From Pseudomonas sp. TH41 (GTDB lineage Bacteria > Pseudomonadota > Gammaproteobacteria > Pseudomonadales > Pseudomonadaceae), in assembly GCF_016650695.1 (NCBI RefSeq), contig NZ_JAEKFH010000003.1, positions 1,260,001-1,324,000 of the forward strand: 64,000 bases of DNA, given 5' to 3'. The stretch's first letter is position 1; every line of letters begins with the position of its first letter. Below are positions 1-10,928 of the stretch, piece after piece. The translations under genes were made by a program, and so were the position numbers. The notes beneath the pieces are model-generated. The model did not search any database and was not told where the DNA came from. It saw nothing but the letters and a program-made list of their open reading frames with translations.

Positions 1-24
1 CTGACAGAAGATAAACGCCAACAG

Positions 25-44
25 GCAGCACTGCAAAGTGCTGC
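25..44. other. Small hairpin downstream of mreB
   Basis: An 8-bp perfect inverted repeat (arms GCAGCACT and AGTGCTGC around a 4-nt loop) lies 36 bp past the mreB stop. In other pseudomonads mreC follows mreB, so this may be an intercistronic mRNA structure. No T-run follows it on the minus strand, so it does not look like an intrinsic terminator. No start of mreC is visible in bases 1-79. Confidence 0.35.
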
Positions 45-79
45 CCGCGCGCTCAACAGCATAGGTGCACCGGGCGAGA

Positions 80-1129
<1,050 letters not shown>

Positions 1130-1327
1130 CTAGGCAACGCGTGGGTAAAAAAGTGCGGCAAACTCTAACAACGACAGGGATTTTGGGCAAGGCGCCAATA
1201 TGTTAAATTGGCCGCTTTTCTGTGCACCAACCCCCACAATCGCGGCCTTATGACCGTAGAAATGCGGTAGTGTTCCGACAATCTAACACACGGACGCCGT
1301 CCGTTCTGTTTTCCACTGGAGATTCCC

Positions 1328-1615
1328 ATGGCGCTTGAACGCTCCGACGTGGAAAAAATCGCTCATCTGGCCTGCCTTGGCCTCAATGATGCCGATCTTC
1401 CACACATCACTTCGGCCCTGAACAGCATTCTCGGGCTGGTCGACGAAATGCAGGCGGTCAATACCGACGGTATCGAACCGCTCGCCCACCCACTGGAAGC
1501 CAGCCAGCGCCTGCGTGCAGACGTCGTGACCGAGACCAATCATCGCGAGGCTTATCAGTCCATCGCGCCATCGGTCGAAAACGGCCTGTACCTGGTTCCG
1601 AAAGTCATCGACTAA
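1328..1615 (+). CDS. gatC: Asp-tRNA(Asn)/Glu-tRNA(Gln) amidotransferase subunit C
   Basis: Small subunit of the GatCAB amidotransferase, which converts Glu-tRNA(Gln) and/or Asp-tRNA(Asn) to the amidated forms. GatC wraps around the GatA-GatB interface and stabilises the complex. The 95-residue length and sequence are typical: [19 protein letters not shown] at the N-terminus, a helical middle, and a C-terminal [10 protein letters not shown] tail. A TGGAG motif lies 7 nt before the ATG. It is the first gene of gatC-gatA-gatB, with 16 bp to gatA. Confidence 0.96.
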   Translation: MALERSDVEKIAHLACLGLNDADLPHITSALNSILGLVDEMQAVNTDGIEPLAHPLEASQRLRADVVTETNHREAYQSIAPSVENGLYLVPKVID

Positions 1616-1631
1616 AGGGAAAGAGCCTGCA

Positions 1632-3083
1632 ATGCATCAATTGACTCTGGCCGAGATCGCTCGCGGACTCGCCGATAAAAAGTTTTCTTCCGAAGAGCTG
1701 ACCAAGGTCCTGCTGGCGCGTATCGCCCAGCTCGATCCGCAGCTCAACAGCTTCATCAGCCTCACCGAAGACCTGGCGCTCCAGCAGGCGAAAGCCGCTG
1801 ACGCACGCCGGGCCAATGGTGAGAGCGGCGCCCTGCTCGGCGCGCCGATCGCCCACAAAGACCTGTTCTGCACTCAGGGCATCCGCACCAGCTGCGGCTC
1901 GAAGATGCTCGACAACTTTAAAGCCCCGTACGACGCCACCGTGGTTGCCAAGCTGGCCGCAGCGGGCGCGGTAACGCTCGGCAAGACCAACATGGACGAA
2001 TTCGCCATGGGTTCGGCCAACGAGTCGAGCTACTACGGCGCCGTGAAAAACCCGTGGAACCTCGAACACGTTCCGGGCGGTTCCTCCGGCGGCTCTGCGG
2101 CTGCCGTTGCCGCTCGTCTGTTGCCGGCGGCCACCGGCACCGACACGGGCGGTTCGATCCGTCAGCCCGCTGCACTGACCAACCTCACCGGCCTCAAACC
2201 GACGTACGGTCGTGTTTCGCGCTGGGGCATGATCGCTTATGCCTCCAGCCTCGATCAGGGCGGCCCGTTGGCTCGCACTGCCGAAGACTGCGCCATCCTG
2301 TTGCAAGGCATGGCCGGTTTCGACCCACAGGACTCCACCAGCATCGACGAGCCGGTGCCTGATTACAGCGCCAGCCTCAACGGTTCGTTGCAAGGCCTGC
2401 GCATCGGCGTGCCGAAGGAATACTTCAGCGCCGGTCTTGACTCGCGCATCGCCGAGCTGATCCACAACAGCGTCAAGGAGCTGGAAAAGCTCGGCGCCGT
2501 GGTCAAGGAAATCAGCCTGCCGAACATGCAGCACGCCATTCCTGCGTACTACGTGATCGCCCCGGCGGAAGCCTCGTCCAACCTGTCGCGTTTCGACGGC
2601 GTGCGTTTCGGCTACCGCTGCGAAGACCCGAAAAACCTGATCGACCTGTACAAACGTTCCCGTGGCGAAGGTTTCGGCCCGGAAGTACAGCGCCGGATCA
2701 TGGTCGGTGCCTACGCGCTGTCGGCCGGTTACTACGACGCCTACTACCTGAAGGCGCAGAAGATCCGCCGCCTGATCAAGAACGACTTCATGGCTGCGTT
2801 TAATGAGGTCGACATCATCCTCGGCCCAACCACACCGAACCCGGCCTGGAAGCTCGGCGCCAAGAACAGCGACCCGGTCGCTGCGTACCTGGAAGACGTC
2901 TACACCATCACCGCCAACCTCGCGGGTCTGCCGGGCTTGTCCATGCCCGCCGGTTTCGTCGACGGACTGCCGGTTGGTGTACAGCTGCTTGCCCCGTATT
3001 TCCAGGAAGGTCGCCTGTTGAACGTTGCCCACCAGTATCAGCTCAATACTGACTGGCACACCCGCACCCCAACCGGCTTCTGA
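1632..3083 (+). CDS. gatA: Asp-tRNA(Asn)/Glu-tRNA(Gln) amidotransferase subunit A
   Basis: Glutaminase subunit of GatCAB. It releases ammonia from glutamine and passes it to GatB through an internal tunnel. The 483-residue protein shows the amidase-signature catalytic triad: Lys76 in APIAHKDLF, cis-Ser151 in PGGSSGGS and nucleophile Ser175 in DTGGSIRQP. The Gly/Ser-rich signature stretch spans about residues 148-180. The start is supported by AAAGGGAAAGAGCC upstream. The stop TGA overlaps the ribosome-binding region of gatB, which suggests translational coupling. Confidence 0.97.
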   Translation: MHQLTLAEIARGLADKKFSSEELTKVLLARIAQLDPQLNSFISLTEDLALQQAKAADARRANGESGALLGAPIAHKDLFCTQGIRTSCGSKMLDNFKAPYDATVVAKLAAAGAVTLGKTNMDEFAMGSANESSYYGAVKNPWNLEHVPGGSSGGSAAAVAARLLPAATGTDTGGSIRQPAALTNLTGLKPTYGRVSRWGMIAYASSLDQGGPLARTAEDCAILLQGMAGFDPQDSTSIDEPVPDYSASLNGSLQGLRIGVPKEYFSAGLDSRIAELIHNSVKELEKLGAVVKEISLPNMQHAIPAYYVIAPAEASSNLSRFDGVRFGYRCEDPKNLIDLYKRSRGEGFGPEVQRRIMVGAYALSAGYYDAYYLKAQKIRRLIKNDFMAAFNEVDIILGPTTPNPAWKLGAKNSDPVAAYLEDVYTITANLAGLPGLSMPAGFVDGLPVGVQLLAPYFQEGRLLNVAHQYQLNTDWHTRTPTGF

Positions 3084-3093
3084 GGAGAAACAC

Positions 3094-4539
3094 ATGCAAT
3101 GGGAAGTCGTGATCGGGCTGGAGATTCATACCCAGCTCACCACCCGGTCGAAAATCTTTTCCGGTAGTTCCACTACGTTCGGCTCCGAGCCGAACACCCA
3201 GGCCAGCCTGGTAGACCTGGGCATGCCCGGCGTACTACCGGTGCTGAACCAGGAAGCGGTGCGCATGGCGGTGATGTTCGGTCTCGCCATCGATGCCGAG
3301 ATCGGCCAGCACAACGTGTTCGCCCGTAAAAACTATTTCTACCCGGACCTGCCGAAGGGCTACCAGATCAGCCAGATGGAATTGCCGATCGTCGGCAAGG
3401 GCCACCTGGACATCGCCCTGGAAGACGGCACGGTCAAACGCGTCGGCATCACCCGCGCGCACCTGGAAGAAGACGCCGGTAAAAGCCTGCACGAAGAATT
3501 CACCGGTGCCACCGGCATCGACCTGAACCGTGCCGGCACACCGTTGCTGGAAATCGTTTCCGAGCCGGACATGCGCAGCGCCAAGGAAGCCGTGGCTTAC
3601 GTCAAGGCGGTCCACGCGCTGGTGCGCTACCTCGGCATCTGCGACGGCAACATGGCCGAAGGCTCGCTGCGTTGCGACTGCAACGTGTCGATCCGTCCAA
3701 AGGGCCAGGCCGAATTCGGCACGCGCTGCGAGATCAAGAACGTCAACTCGTTCCGGTTCATCGAGAAGGCGATCAACACCGAAGTACAGCGTCAGATCGA
3801 ACTGATCGAAGACGGCGGCAAGGTGATCCAGCAGACCCGCCTGTACGATCCAAACAAGGACGAAACCCGGCCGATGCGCAGCAAAGAGGAAGCCAACGAC
3901 TACCGTTACTTCCCGGATCCGGACCTGCTGCCAGTGGTCATCGAAGACTCGTTCCTCAACGACGTGCGCGCCACCCTGCCGGAATTGCCACCGCAGAAAC
4001 GCGAGCGCTTCCAGGCGCAGTTCGGTCTGTCGGTCTACGACGCCAGCGTCCTGGCCACCAGCCGCGAGCAAGCCGATTACTTCGAGAAAGTCGTGAGCAT
4101 CGGCGGCGACGCCAAACTGGCGGCCAACTGGGTAATGGTTGAGCTGGGAAGCCTGTTGAACAAGCAGGGCCTGGACATCGACCAATCGCCGGTCTCGGCC
4201 GAGCAACTGGGCGGCATGCTGCTGCGCATCACCGACAACACCATCTCCGGCAAGATCGCCAAAGTGGTGTTTGAAGCCATGGCCAACGGCGAAGGCAGCG
4301 CGGACGAGATCATCGACAAGCGCGGCCTGAAGCAAGTCACCGACACAGGCGCGATCTCGGCGGTGCTGGATGAAATGCTCGCGGCCAACGCGGAACAGGT
4401 TGAACAATACCGCGCGGCAGACGAAGCCAAACGCGGCAAGATGTTCGGCTTCTTCGTCGGCCAGGCCATGAAAGCCTCCAAAGGCAAGGCCAACCCGCAA
4501 CAGGTTAACGAACTGCTGAAAAGCAAGCTCGAAGGCTGA
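3094..4539 (+). CDS. gatB: Asp-tRNA(Asn)/Glu-tRNA(Gln) amidotransferase subunit B
   Basis: tRNA-binding and kinase/transamidase subunit of GatCAB. It activates the misacylated glutamate or aspartate with ATP and amidates it with ammonia from GatA. The chosen start gives 481 residues, beginning [15 protein letters not shown] as in the family, and lies 6 nt after GAGGAGAAA. The longer open frame from 3025 overlaps gatA and adds non-family sequence. The N-terminal catalytic cradle carries [18 protein letters not shown] near residues 80-100. The C-terminal helical plus YqeY-type tail ends [17 protein letters not shown]. It is the last gene of the operon; a REPIN follows 38 bp later. Confidence 0.97.
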   Translation: MQWEVVIGLEIHTQLTTRSKIFSGSSTTFGSEPNTQASLVDLGMPGVLPVLNQEAVRMAVMFGLAIDAEIGQHNVFARKNYFYPDLPKGYQISQMELPIVGKGHLDIALEDGTVKRVGITRAHLEEDAGKSLHEEFTGATGIDLNRAGTPLLEIVSEPDMRSAKEAVAYVKAVHALVRYLGICDGNMAEGSLRCDCNVSIRPKGQAEFGTRCEIKNVNSFRFIEKAINTEVQRQIELIEDGGKVIQQTRLYDPNKDETRPMRSKEEANDYRYFPDPDLLPVVIEDSFLNDVRATLPELPPQKRERFQAQFGLSVYDASVLATSREQADYFEKVVSIGGDAKLAANWVMVELGSLLNKQGLDIDQSPVSAEQLGGMLLRITDNTISGKIAKVVFEAMANGEGSADEIIDKRGLKQVTDTGAISAVLDEMLAANAEQVEQYRAADEAKRGKMFGFFVGQAMKASKGKANPQQVNELLKSKLEG

Positions 4540-4577
4540 TGAGCATGGAGCCAGATTTAATGCCTGGCTCAAATCCT

Positions 4578-4660
4578 TGTAGGAGCGAGCTTGCTCGCGA
4601 TGGAGTGTCAGCCGACATCAACTTAGCTGACACACCATCGCAAGCAAGCTTGCTCCTACA
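4578..4660. repeat. REPIN, 83-bp class
   Basis: Palindromic repeat pair with end sequences TGTAGGAGCGAGCTTGCTCG and its near inverse, separated by a spacer with complementary TGTCAG/CTGACA arms. It lies between gatB and the RlpA-like gene. It has exactly the same length as the copies at 47324 and 49028. Confidence 0.9.
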
Positions 4661-4681
4661 GTTGTTTCGGGGAACCCTACT

Positions 4682-5056
4682 ATGAAGCGTCTACTTGGCG
4701 CCTGCGCCCTGCTCTCGCTGCTTGCCGGTTGTGCGAGTAACGAAACCGTCGATCCGCACGGCTATGACAAGACCGGCATGGCCTCGTATTACGGCGCCAA
4801 ACACCAAGGCAAACGCACCGCCAGCGGCGAGCGTTTCGACAAAAATTCCCTGACCGCCGCCCATCGCCAGTTGCCATTCGGCACGCGGGTGAAGGTCACC
4901 AACCTTAATAACGACAAATCCTGCGTGGTCCGCATCAATGACCGTGGCCCGCACACTCGTGGCCGTCTGATCGATCTGTCCCATGAAGCCGCACAACGCC
5001 TGGGCATGCTGGGCAGCGGCACCGCACGGGTTCGTGTGCAAGCCCTCGACAACTGA
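4682..5056 (+). CDS. RlpA-like septal ring lytic transglycosylase family lipoprotein
   Basis: The 124-residue precursor has a lipobox-type signal (LLSLLAGC, Cys17), so it is probably an outer-membrane lipoprotein. The rest is one double-psi beta-barrel domain of the RlpA family. TGMASYYGAKHQGKRTASGERFD (split about residues 31-54) is the family opening. LTAAHRQLPFGTRVKVTN and RINDRGPH carry the His and Asp equivalent to the catalytic pair of P. aeruginosa RlpA, which cleaves denuded glycan strands at the septum. There is no SPOR domain, unlike full-length RlpA, so septal targeting is not shown. It is a separate transcription unit after a REPIN. Confidence 0.88.
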   Translation: MKRLLGACALLSLLAGCASNETVDPHGYDKTGMASYYGAKHQGKRTASGERFDKNSLTAAHRQLPFGTRVKVTNLNNDKSCVVRINDRGPHTRGRLIDLSHEAAQRLGMLGSGTARVRVQALDN

Positions 5057-5106
5057 CCGCCGGAGCCCCGACTATTTTCGGACTTGCCGATATACCGCTG
5101 CTCAGC

Positions 5107-6168
5107 GTGATTGAATTGCTCTGCGGCTTGTTTCTACTGATCGCCGGCGCCGAGCTGATGGTGCGCGCCGCCGTGCGCCTGGCCGCGCGCCTGCATGTGC
5201 GGCCGCTGATCATCGGCCTGACGATTGTCGCCCTCGGCAGCAGCGCACCGCAAATGGCAGTCAGCCTGCAAGCCACCCTGGCGCAAAACGCCGACATCGC
5301 CGTCGGCAGTGTGATCGGCAGCAGCATTTTCAATATCCTTGTCACCCTCGGACTCTCGGCGCTGATCATTCCGCTACGGGTTTCACGGCAATTGGTGCGC
5401 CTGGATATACCGCTGATGATCGGCGCCAGCCTGCTGGTGTTCGTTCTGGCGTGGAATGAAGAACTGACCCGGACGGACGGCATGATTCTGCTGGCCGCCC
5501 TGGCGCTGTATCTGGGCTTGTTGCTGCGTCAGTCACGGCATTCGGCCCGCCCGCAATCCAGCCATCAGGACAGCCCCCAAGTGCCCTGGGTCAGCAGTCT
5601 GCTGATGATCATCGGCGGACTGGCGATGCTGATCTACGCCGGACACTTGTTGTTGGGCGCGGCGGTTTCGGTCGCCACCGACCTGGGACTATCGGAAAGG
5701 ATCATCGGCCTGACCATCGTCGCCGTCAGCACCTCACTGCCGGAATTGGCCACCTCGTTGATCGCTGCATTGCGCGGTCAACGGGAAATCGCCGTGGGCA
5801 ACGTGATCGGCAGCAACCTGTTCAATCTCTTGGGCGTGCTCGGCGTGACCGCGCTGATCGCACCGTCGCCGCTGTCGGTATCGCCCAACGCCCTGGATTT
5901 CGACCTGCCGGTGATGCTCGGTGTCGCGACGCTGTGCCTGCCGGTGTTCTATTCCGGATACCGGGTGACCCGCGCCGAAGGCCTGCTGTTTTTGGGGTTG
6001 TACCTGGCTTACGGTCTGCACGTGGTGTCGTTCACCACCGGCATGCCACTGGCCGGCAAGCTTGAACACCTGATGCTGTTTTTCGTGTTGCCGGCACTGG
6101 TGGCGTTTTTGCTGTTCACGTCGCTGCGCGCCTGGCATCACCAACACCACAAGAGGGAATTGCCATGA
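5107..6168 (+). CDS. CaCA-family calcium/sodium (cation) antiporter
   Basis: Inner-membrane exchanger of about ten helices with two inverted alpha repeats. Repeat alpha-1 reads ALGSSAPQMAVS then AVGSVIGSSIFNIL. Repeat alpha-2 reads VSTSLPELATS then AVGNVIGSNLFNLL. In this superfamily the acidic residue of each (T/S)xPE motif binds the cation. Here alpha-2 keeps Glu213, but alpha-1 has Gln49 instead of Glu, so Ca2+ specificity is uncertain. The start is GTG at 5107, the first codon that gives a proper first helix (MIELLCGLFLLIAGAELMV). The stop overlaps the next ATG (ATGA), so the two genes are translationally coupled. YrbG is the nearest named E. coli relative. Confidence 0.85.
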   Translation: MIELLCGLFLLIAGAELMVRAAVRLAARLHVRPLIIGLTIVALGSSAPQMAVSLQATLAQNADIAVGSVIGSSIFNILVTLGLSALIIPLRVSRQLVRLDIPLMIGASLLVFVLAWNEELTRTDGMILLAALALYLGLLLRQSRHSARPQSSHQDSPQVPWVSSLLMIIGGLAMLIYAGHLLLGAAVSVATDLGLSERIIGLTIVAVSTSLPELATSLIAALRGQREIAVGNVIGSNLFNLLGVLGVTALIAPSPLSVSPNALDFDLPVMLGVATLCLPVFYSGYRVTRAEGLLFLGLYLAYGLHVVSFTTGMPLAGKLEHLMLFFVLPALVAFLLFTSLRAWHHQHHKRELP

Positions 6169-6545
6169 CCGATAACAAAAAGCCCGGCGTTGAAGTGCGC
6201 CGCCAAGTGATGGGCGACGCCTTCGTCGACCGTGCACTGGGCAATGCCACCGAGTTCACCCAGCCGCTGCAGGACTTCGTCAATGAACACGCCTGGGGCG
6301 GCGTGTGGAATCGCGAGGGCTTGCCGCTGAAAACCCGCAGCCTGATCACCCTCGCCGCGCTGACTGCGCTGAAGTGCCCGCAAGAATTGAAAGGTCACGT
6401 GCGGGGTGCGCTAAACAATGGCTGCACCGTGGAAGAGATTCGCGAAGCGCTGCTGCATTGCGCGGTGTACGCCGGCGTACCGGCAGCGATCGATGCGTTT
6501 CGGGCGGCGCAGGAAGTGATTGATACTTACCAAAAGCCGGAGTAA
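6165..6545 (+). CDS. Carboxymuconolactone decarboxylase family protein
   Basis: A 126-residue all-helical AhpD/PcaC-like protein. It contains a WNREGLPLKTRSLITLAALTAL stretch (split around residues 47-68) and an EEIREALLHCAVYAGVPAAIDAF segment (about 89-111), which align with the PcaC/CMD core and its substrate-binding His-Cys region. True PcaC acts in protocatechuate degradation, but no other pca genes are present. Here it overlaps the antiporter by 4 bp. A specific reaction cannot be assigned; related proteins can be peroxidase-like or lactone decarboxylases. Confidence 0.85.
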   Translation: MTDNKKPGVEVRRQVMGDAFVDRALGNATEFTQPLQDFVNEHAWGGVWNREGLPLKTRSLITLAALTALKCPQELKGHVRGALNNGCTVEEIREALLHCAVYAGVPAAIDAFRAAQEVIDTYQKPE

Positions 6546-6578
6546 CCACCGAAATCTGTGCTGAACGTTCTGCCGTCA

Positions 6579-6667
6579 TCGCGGGCAAGCCCGCTCCCAC
6601 AGGGTCTTTGGTGTTAACACAATTTGAGCAACAAAGAAGATCACTGTGGGAGCGGGCTTGCCCGCGA
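6579..6667. repeat. REP pair, GGGAGCGGGC type
   Basis: Inverted arms CGCGGGCAAGCCCGCTCCCAC and its complement (TGTGGGAGCGGGCTTGCCCG) flank an A/T-rich loop. This is a different REP group from the TGTAGGAGCGAGC family. It sits between the convergent CMD-like and AEC genes and may act as their transcription stop or mRNA end. Confidence 0.85.
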
Positions 6668-6698
6668 AGAGGCCCAAAAGAACACCGCAAAATACCGG

Positions 6699-7640
6699 TC
6701 AGATCCACCCACCCCACTGCAACAAAAAGATCCCGAGGTTGGTGGTGACCGCCGCCATCAATGTGGTGATCACGATGATCGCGGCCGCCAGCTCATGATT
6801 GCCATTGGCCTGACGGGCCATGACAAAACTGGCTGCAGCGGTCGGGCTGCCGAAGTACAGAAACAGAATTCCCAGCTCCGCCCCACGAAAGCCCCACAGC
6901 CACGCCCCCAGAGTCGCCAGCACCGGCAGGCCGATCATCTTCACCAGGCTTGAGCTCAGCGCCATGTTGCCGCTTTTGCGCAACGCCGCCAGCGACAACG
7001 TGCCGCCGATACAGATCAGCGCCAACGGCAACGTGGTTTGCGCCAGATATTGGCCAGACGTTTCCAGCCAGCCCGGCAAGCCGATCTTGAAATACGCAAA
7101 CGGCACCGCCGCAATCACACTGATGATCAACGGGTTGATCATCACACTTTTGAAAATGCTCCACGGATCGGACTTGATCACCGGGCTGTACACCGCCAGC
7201 ACAATGGTCGACAGCGTGTTGTACAACAGGATCACCAGCGCGGCGAGAATCGCCCCGAGGGAAATCCCGTAATCGCCGTACATGCTCGCGGCCAGCGCGA
7301 GACCGATGACGCCGTTGTTACCGCGAAAGGCGCCTTGGGTGTAAATCCCCCTGTCTTCTCGCGGGCACTTCCAGATCGCCCAGCCCCAGGCGATGGCGAA
7401 ACACACCAGGGTCGCGACCGAGAAATAGATCAGCAGTGCTGGTTGCAACGCGGCGTTCAGGTCGGCATGCAGGATGCCCAGAAACAGCAACGCCGGCATG
7501 GTGACGTTGAACACCAGGGCCGACGCCGTGTGGATGAAGTTGTCGTTGATCCAGTCGATGCGCTTGAGCAGCACCCCCAGAAACAGCATGGCGAACACCG
7601 GCGCGGTGATGTTCAGGGTTTCTAGGAAGATAGCCAGCAT
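6699..7640 (-). CDS. AEC-family (auxin efflux carrier-like) transporter
   Basis: Integral membrane protein of 313 residues with about ten hydrophobic helices. It begins MLAIFLETLNITAPVFAMLFLG, typical of bacterial AEC/malonate-type permeases. The N-terminal half has a GAFRGNNGVIGLALAASMYG stretch (split around residues 103-122), and the C-terminal half has FGSPTAAASFVMARQ, both family hallmarks. Bacterial members move malonate, malate or other organic anions. The neighbouring galactarate cluster is on the same strand but separated by a REP pair, so a link to sugar acids is only inference. Confidence 0.85.
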   Translation of the reverse strand: MLAIFLETLNITAPVFAMLFLGVLLKRIDWINDNFIHTASALVFNVTMPALLFLGILHADLNAALQPALLIYFSVATLVCFAIAWGWAIWKCPREDRGIYTQGAFRGNNGVIGLALAASMYGDYGISLGAILAALVILLYNTLSTIVLAVYSPVIKSDPWSIFKSVMINPLIISVIAAVPFAYFKIGLPGWLETSGQYLAQTTLPLALICIGGTLSLAALRKSGNMALSSSLVKMIGLPVLATLGAWLWGFRGAELGILFLYFGSPTAAASFVMARQANGNHELAAAIIVITTLMAAVTTNLGIFLLQWGGWI

Positions 7641-7718
7641 GCCGGGGGGAACCTTGGGTGAGCGTCATTAGGGGGCTAATGATAAGCCACCGGGGACTTC
7701 GGTGTCCGGGAGATCGCC

Positions 7719-7811
7719 TTCGCGAGCAAGCCCGCTCCCACATTGGATTTTCGCCGCGCACACATTTTGTGTTCGACGCCGATCCAAAGTGGGAGCGGGC
7801 TTGCTCGCGAA
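7719..7811. repeat. REP pair, GGGAGCGGGC type
   Basis: Inverted arms TCGCGAGCAAGCCCGCTCCC and GGGAGCGGGCTTGCTCGCGA, with a weakly palindromic spacer, between garD and the AEC gene. It ends 16 bp past the garD stop codon and could shape the 3' end of the operon mRNA. Confidence 0.85.
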
Positions 7812-7826
7812 GCAGGCGACGCGGTC

Positions 7827-9380
7827 TTAAGTGATCGGCGCCGGGTTGAACAAGGTGATGTCGTTATGCAGCTTGTGCTGCTCGGCCCATGTCTGCTTCT
7901 TGCCGCTGGCCACGTCCAGGTAGTAGTGGAACAACTCCCACCCAAGATCCTCGATCGAAGCCCGCCCGGTCGCAATCCGCCCGGCATCAATGTCGATCAA
8001 ATCCGGCCAGCGTTGCGCCAGCTCGGTTCGGGTCGACACCTTCACCACCGGCGCCATGGCCAAACCGTAAGGCGTGCCGCGCCCAGTGGTAAATACATGC
8101 AGGTTCATCCCTGCCGCCAACTGCAACGTCCCGCAGACAAAGTCACTGGCCGGGGTCGCGCAGAAAATCAGCCCTTTGCGCTTGAAGCGCTCGCCAGGGC
8201 CCAGCACGCCGTTGATGGCGCTGCTGCCGGATTTGACGATCGATCCCAGGGACTTCTCGACAATGTTCGACAACCCGCCCTTCTTGTTCCCCGGCGTGGT
8301 GTTGGCGCTGCGATCCGCTTCGCCTTTGGCCAGGTAGCGGTCGTACCAGTCCATTTCCCGCACCAGCTCCTGGGCGACTTCTTTGGTTTCCGCCCGGGAA
8401 GTCAGCAGATAGATCGCGTCGCGCACTTCGGTGACTTCGGAAAACATCACCGTCGCGCCAGCCCGCAGCAGCAGGTCCGAAGCGAAACCCAGCGCCGGGT
8501 TGGCAGTGATGCCGGAGAACGCATCGCTGCCACCGCACTGCATACCGAGGATCAGCTCGGAGGCCGGCACGGTTTCCCGACGACGTTGATCGAGTTTCTT
8601 CAAACGGGTTTCGGCCAACGCCATGATCTGCTCGATCATCTCGGTGAAACCATGACTCGAATCCTGCAAGCGATACAGCCACGGATCGCTCAAATCCACT
8701 GAACGGTCGTTCTCGTGCATCACCTGCCCGGCCTGCAATTTCTCGCAGCCCAGGCTGATCACCAACGCTTCGCCCCCCAGGTTCGGGTTGCGTGCCAGGT
8801 TGCGCACGGTACGGATCGGGATATAGGCATCGGTGGCGGTGATCGCCACGCCACAGCCGTAACTGTGGGTCAGCGCAACCACGTCATCGACGTTCGGGTA
8901 CTTGGGCAGCAATTCATCCTTGATGCGCTTGACCGCATGATCGAGCACCCCCGTCACGCACTGAACCGTCGTGGTGATGCCAAGAATGTTGCGCGTGCCG
9001 ACGGTGCCGTCGGCGTTGCGATACCCCTCGAACGTAAAGCCTTCCAGCGGTGCTTGCGCGACCGGCACTTCGGTGGACAGCGGCAAGCTGTCCAGCGGTG
9101 GCGCGGTGGGCATGCGCAATTGATCTTCCTTGACCCAACTGCCGCGCGGAATCGGCTGCAACGCGTAGCCAATGGTCTGGCCGTAACGGATCACCTGGCC
9201 ACCCTCGGGAATGTCTTCCAGGGTGACCTTGTGGCTCTGTGGCACGAAGTCCACGGTGACCAGCCCGTCCGGAAACTCGGTGCCGGCCGGCACGCCTTGG
9301 TCATTGACCACGATCACGACGTTGTCCCGCTCGTGCAGGCGGATGTAGCGCGGCGAGTCGGAATGTTCAATCAACTGCAT
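7827..9380 (-). CDS. garD: Galactarate dehydratase (UxaA family)
   Basis: Dehydrates meso-galactarate to 5-dehydro-4-deoxyglucarate. The 517-residue protein has an N-terminal SAF-like domain (about 1-100), a linker, and the large UxaA catalytic part beginning [19 protein letters not shown]. That part contains [14 protein letters not shown] and [22 protein letters not shown], family signatures for altronate/galactarate dehydratases that use iron. Altronate dehydratase UxaA is the alternative. The KdgD, semialdehyde dehydrogenase and hexarate permease genes upstream favour galactarate. Its start lies 11 bp after the permease stop, so it is the last gene of the cluster. No glucarate dehydratase gene is in the window. 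Confidence 0.9.
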   Translation of the reverse strand: MQLIEHSDSPRYIRLHERDNVVIVVNDQGVPAGTEFPDGLVTVDFVPQSHKVTLEDIPEGGQVIRYGQTIGYALQPIPRGSWVKEDQLRMPTAPPLDSLPLSTEVPVAQAPLEGFTFEGYRNADGTVGTRNILGITTTVQCVTGVLDHAVKRIKDELLPKYPNVDDVVALTHSYGCGVAITATDAYIPIRTVRNLARNPNLGGEALVISLGCEKLQAGQVMHENDRSVDLSDPWLYRLQDSSHGFTEMIEQIMALAETRLKKLDQRRRETVPASELILGMQCGGSDAFSGITANPALGFASDLLLRAGATVMFSEVTEVRDAIYLLTSRAETKEVAQELVREMDWYDRYLAKGEADRSANTTPGNKKGGLSNIVEKSLGSIVKSGSSAINGVLGPGERFKRKGLIFCATPASDFVCGTLQLAAGMNLHVFTTGRGTPYGLAMAPVVKVSTRTELAQRWPDLIDIDAGRIATGRASIEDLGWELFHYYLDVASGKKQTWAEQHKLHNDITLFNPAPIT

Positions 9381-9391
9381 GACGCCGCTCC

Positions 9392-10765
9392 TCAGGAATG
9401 CGCTTGAGACAATTTGTTGTTTGTTTCAGGACCGCTGACAGGCGGCTCCTGAAGTACCACACGTTTGATCGGGCCGACGATCACCAGGTAGCTGAACACC
9501 GCGACCAGTGCGTTGCAACCGACAAACACCAACGCCCATTTGAACGAGCCAGTAGAGCTGATGATGTAGCCGATGACGATCGGGGTGGTGATCGAAGCGA
9601 TATTGCCGAACATGTTGAACAGGCCACCACTCAAACCGGCAATCTGCTTCGGTGAAGTGTCCGAGACTACCGCCCAGCCCAGCGCACCCACGCCTTTACC
9701 GAAGAACGCCAGGGCCATGAAGCCGACGACCATCCATTCAACATCAACGTAGTTGCAGGCAACGATGGTGGTCGACAGTAACAAACCGCCGATGATCGGC
9801 GCCTTGCGGGCGAACGTCAGGGAGCGGCCCTTGCGCAGTAAATAGTCGGAAATGATCCCGCCGAGCACGCCGCCAATGAACCCGCAGATCGCCGGCAACG
9901 AAGCAATGAAACCCGCCTTGAGGATCGTCATGCCGCGCTCTTGCACCAGATAAACCGGGAACCAGGTCAGGAAAAAATAAGTGATGCCGTTGATGCAGTA
10001 TTGGCCCAGGTACACGCCGAGCATCATGCGGTTGGTGAGCAACTGACGCACGTAATCCCACTTCGGGCCGTCGGCGCGCTTGCCGTTGCCATTACTTTTG
10101 TCCTGATCCATGTCCACCAGACCGCCGTTGTCGGCGATGTGCTTGAACTCGGCCTCGTTGATCATTGGGTGTTGGCGGGGACTGTGGATAACCTTCAGCC
10201 AGATCAGCGAGAACACAACACCGATGCCGCCCATGACGACGAACACATGCTGCCAGCCGAAGGTGTAGACGATCCAGCCCATCAGCGGTGCAAACAACAC
10301 GGTCGCGAAGTATTGAGCCGAGTTGAAGATCGCCGACGCGGTACCGCGTTCAGCCGTCGGGAACCAGGCCGCCACAATGCGTGCGTTGCCAGGGAACGAT
10401 GGCGCTTCGGCCAGGCCCACCAGGAAGCGCAGCATGAACAGCGCAACGATCGCCGTCGACATCCCAAACTCGCCGACATAACCCTGCAGCACGGTGAACA
10501 ACGACCAGGTGAAAATGCTCAGCGCATACACTTTTTTCGAGCCAAAACGGTCCAGCAACCAGCCACCGGGAATTTGCCCGGCCACGTAGGCCCAACCGAA
10601 CGCAGAGAAAATATAACCGAGGGTGACCGCGTCGATGCCGAGGTCTTTTTGCAGACTGGAGCCCGCAATCGCGATAGTGGCCCGGTCGGCGTAGTTGATC
10701 GTGGTCACCAGAAACAGCATGAGCAAAATCAAATAGCGGACGTGGGTCGGCTTGGTCGCTTGCAT
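9392..10765 (-). CDS. gudP: MFS hexuronate/hexarate permease (GudP/GarP type)
   Basis: Twelve-helix major facilitator of the anion:cation symporter group, predicted to import D-galactarate or D-glucarate. The start at 10765 gives 457 residues, beginning [29 protein letters not shown] (split), the usual opening of ExuT/GudP proteins. Other marks are [10 protein letters not shown] in loop 2-3 and [20 protein letters not shown] in helix 4. The open frame continues upstream to 10849, but that segment is REPIN sequence (SIASKLAPT) and is not part of the protein. It lies between the dehydrogenase and garD. An A-rich motif in its leader suggests catabolite control. Confidence 0.9.
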   Translation of the reverse strand: MQATKPTHVRYLILLMLFLVTTINYADRATIAIAGSSLQKDLGIDAVTLGYIFSAFGWAYVAGQIPGGWLLDRFGSKKVYALSIFTWSLFTVLQGYVGEFGMSTAIVALFMLRFLVGLAEAPSFPGNARIVAAWFPTAERGTASAIFNSAQYFATVLFAPLMGWIVYTFGWQHVFVVMGGIGVVFSLIWLKVIHSPRQHPMINEAEFKHIADNGGLVDMDQDKSNGNGKRADGPKWDYVRQLLTNRMMLGVYLGQYCINGITYFFLTWFPVYLVQERGMTILKAGFIASLPAICGFIGGVLGGIISDYLLRKGRSLTFARKAPIIGGLLLSTTIVACNYVDVEWMVVGFMALAFFGKGVGALGWAVVSDTSPKQIAGLSGGLFNMFGNIASITTPIVIGYIISSTGSFKWALVFVGCNALVAVFSYLVIVGPIKRVVLQEPPVSGPETNNKLSQAHS

Positions 10766-10785
10766 GGTAGATGTACTCCCACTGA

Positions 10786-10793
10786 TTATTTTT
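10786..10793 (-). promoter_or_regulatory. Candidate Hfq/Crc CA motif in gudP leader
   Basis: On the minus strand the sequence AAAAATAA fits the AANAANAA catabolite-activity motif bound by Hfq-Crc in pseudomonads. It lies about 20 nt before the gudP start codon. The match is short and is not proof of binding. Confidence 0.35.
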
Positions 10794-10816
10794 ATGCGGG
10801 TAATAACGGTGTTTTT

Positions 10817-10916
10817 TGTAGGAGCGAGCTTGCTCGCGATGGAGGTCAACGATGACGCGGGGCATCAGGTTTACCGCCGCGACCTCACGACCATCGCGAG
10901 CAAGCTCGCTCCTACA
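10817..10916. repeat. REPIN, 100-bp class
   Basis: Complete palindromic unit with ends TGTAGGAGCGAGCTTGCTCG and the inverse. The left spacer half (GGTCAACGATGACGCG) is shared with other copies. It lies between the semialdehyde dehydrogenase and gudP, inside the galactarate cluster, and may alter read-through or mRNA processing there. Confidence 0.92.
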
Positions 10917-10928
10917 GGGAGATTGCGT

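Noticed and set aside
10766..10849. N-terminal extension of the gudP permease (peptide SIASKLAPT)
   Set aside because: The extension is translated REPIN sequence. Similar peptides ([24 protein letters not shown]) occur in frames over every copy of this repeat, so they do not mark a protein.
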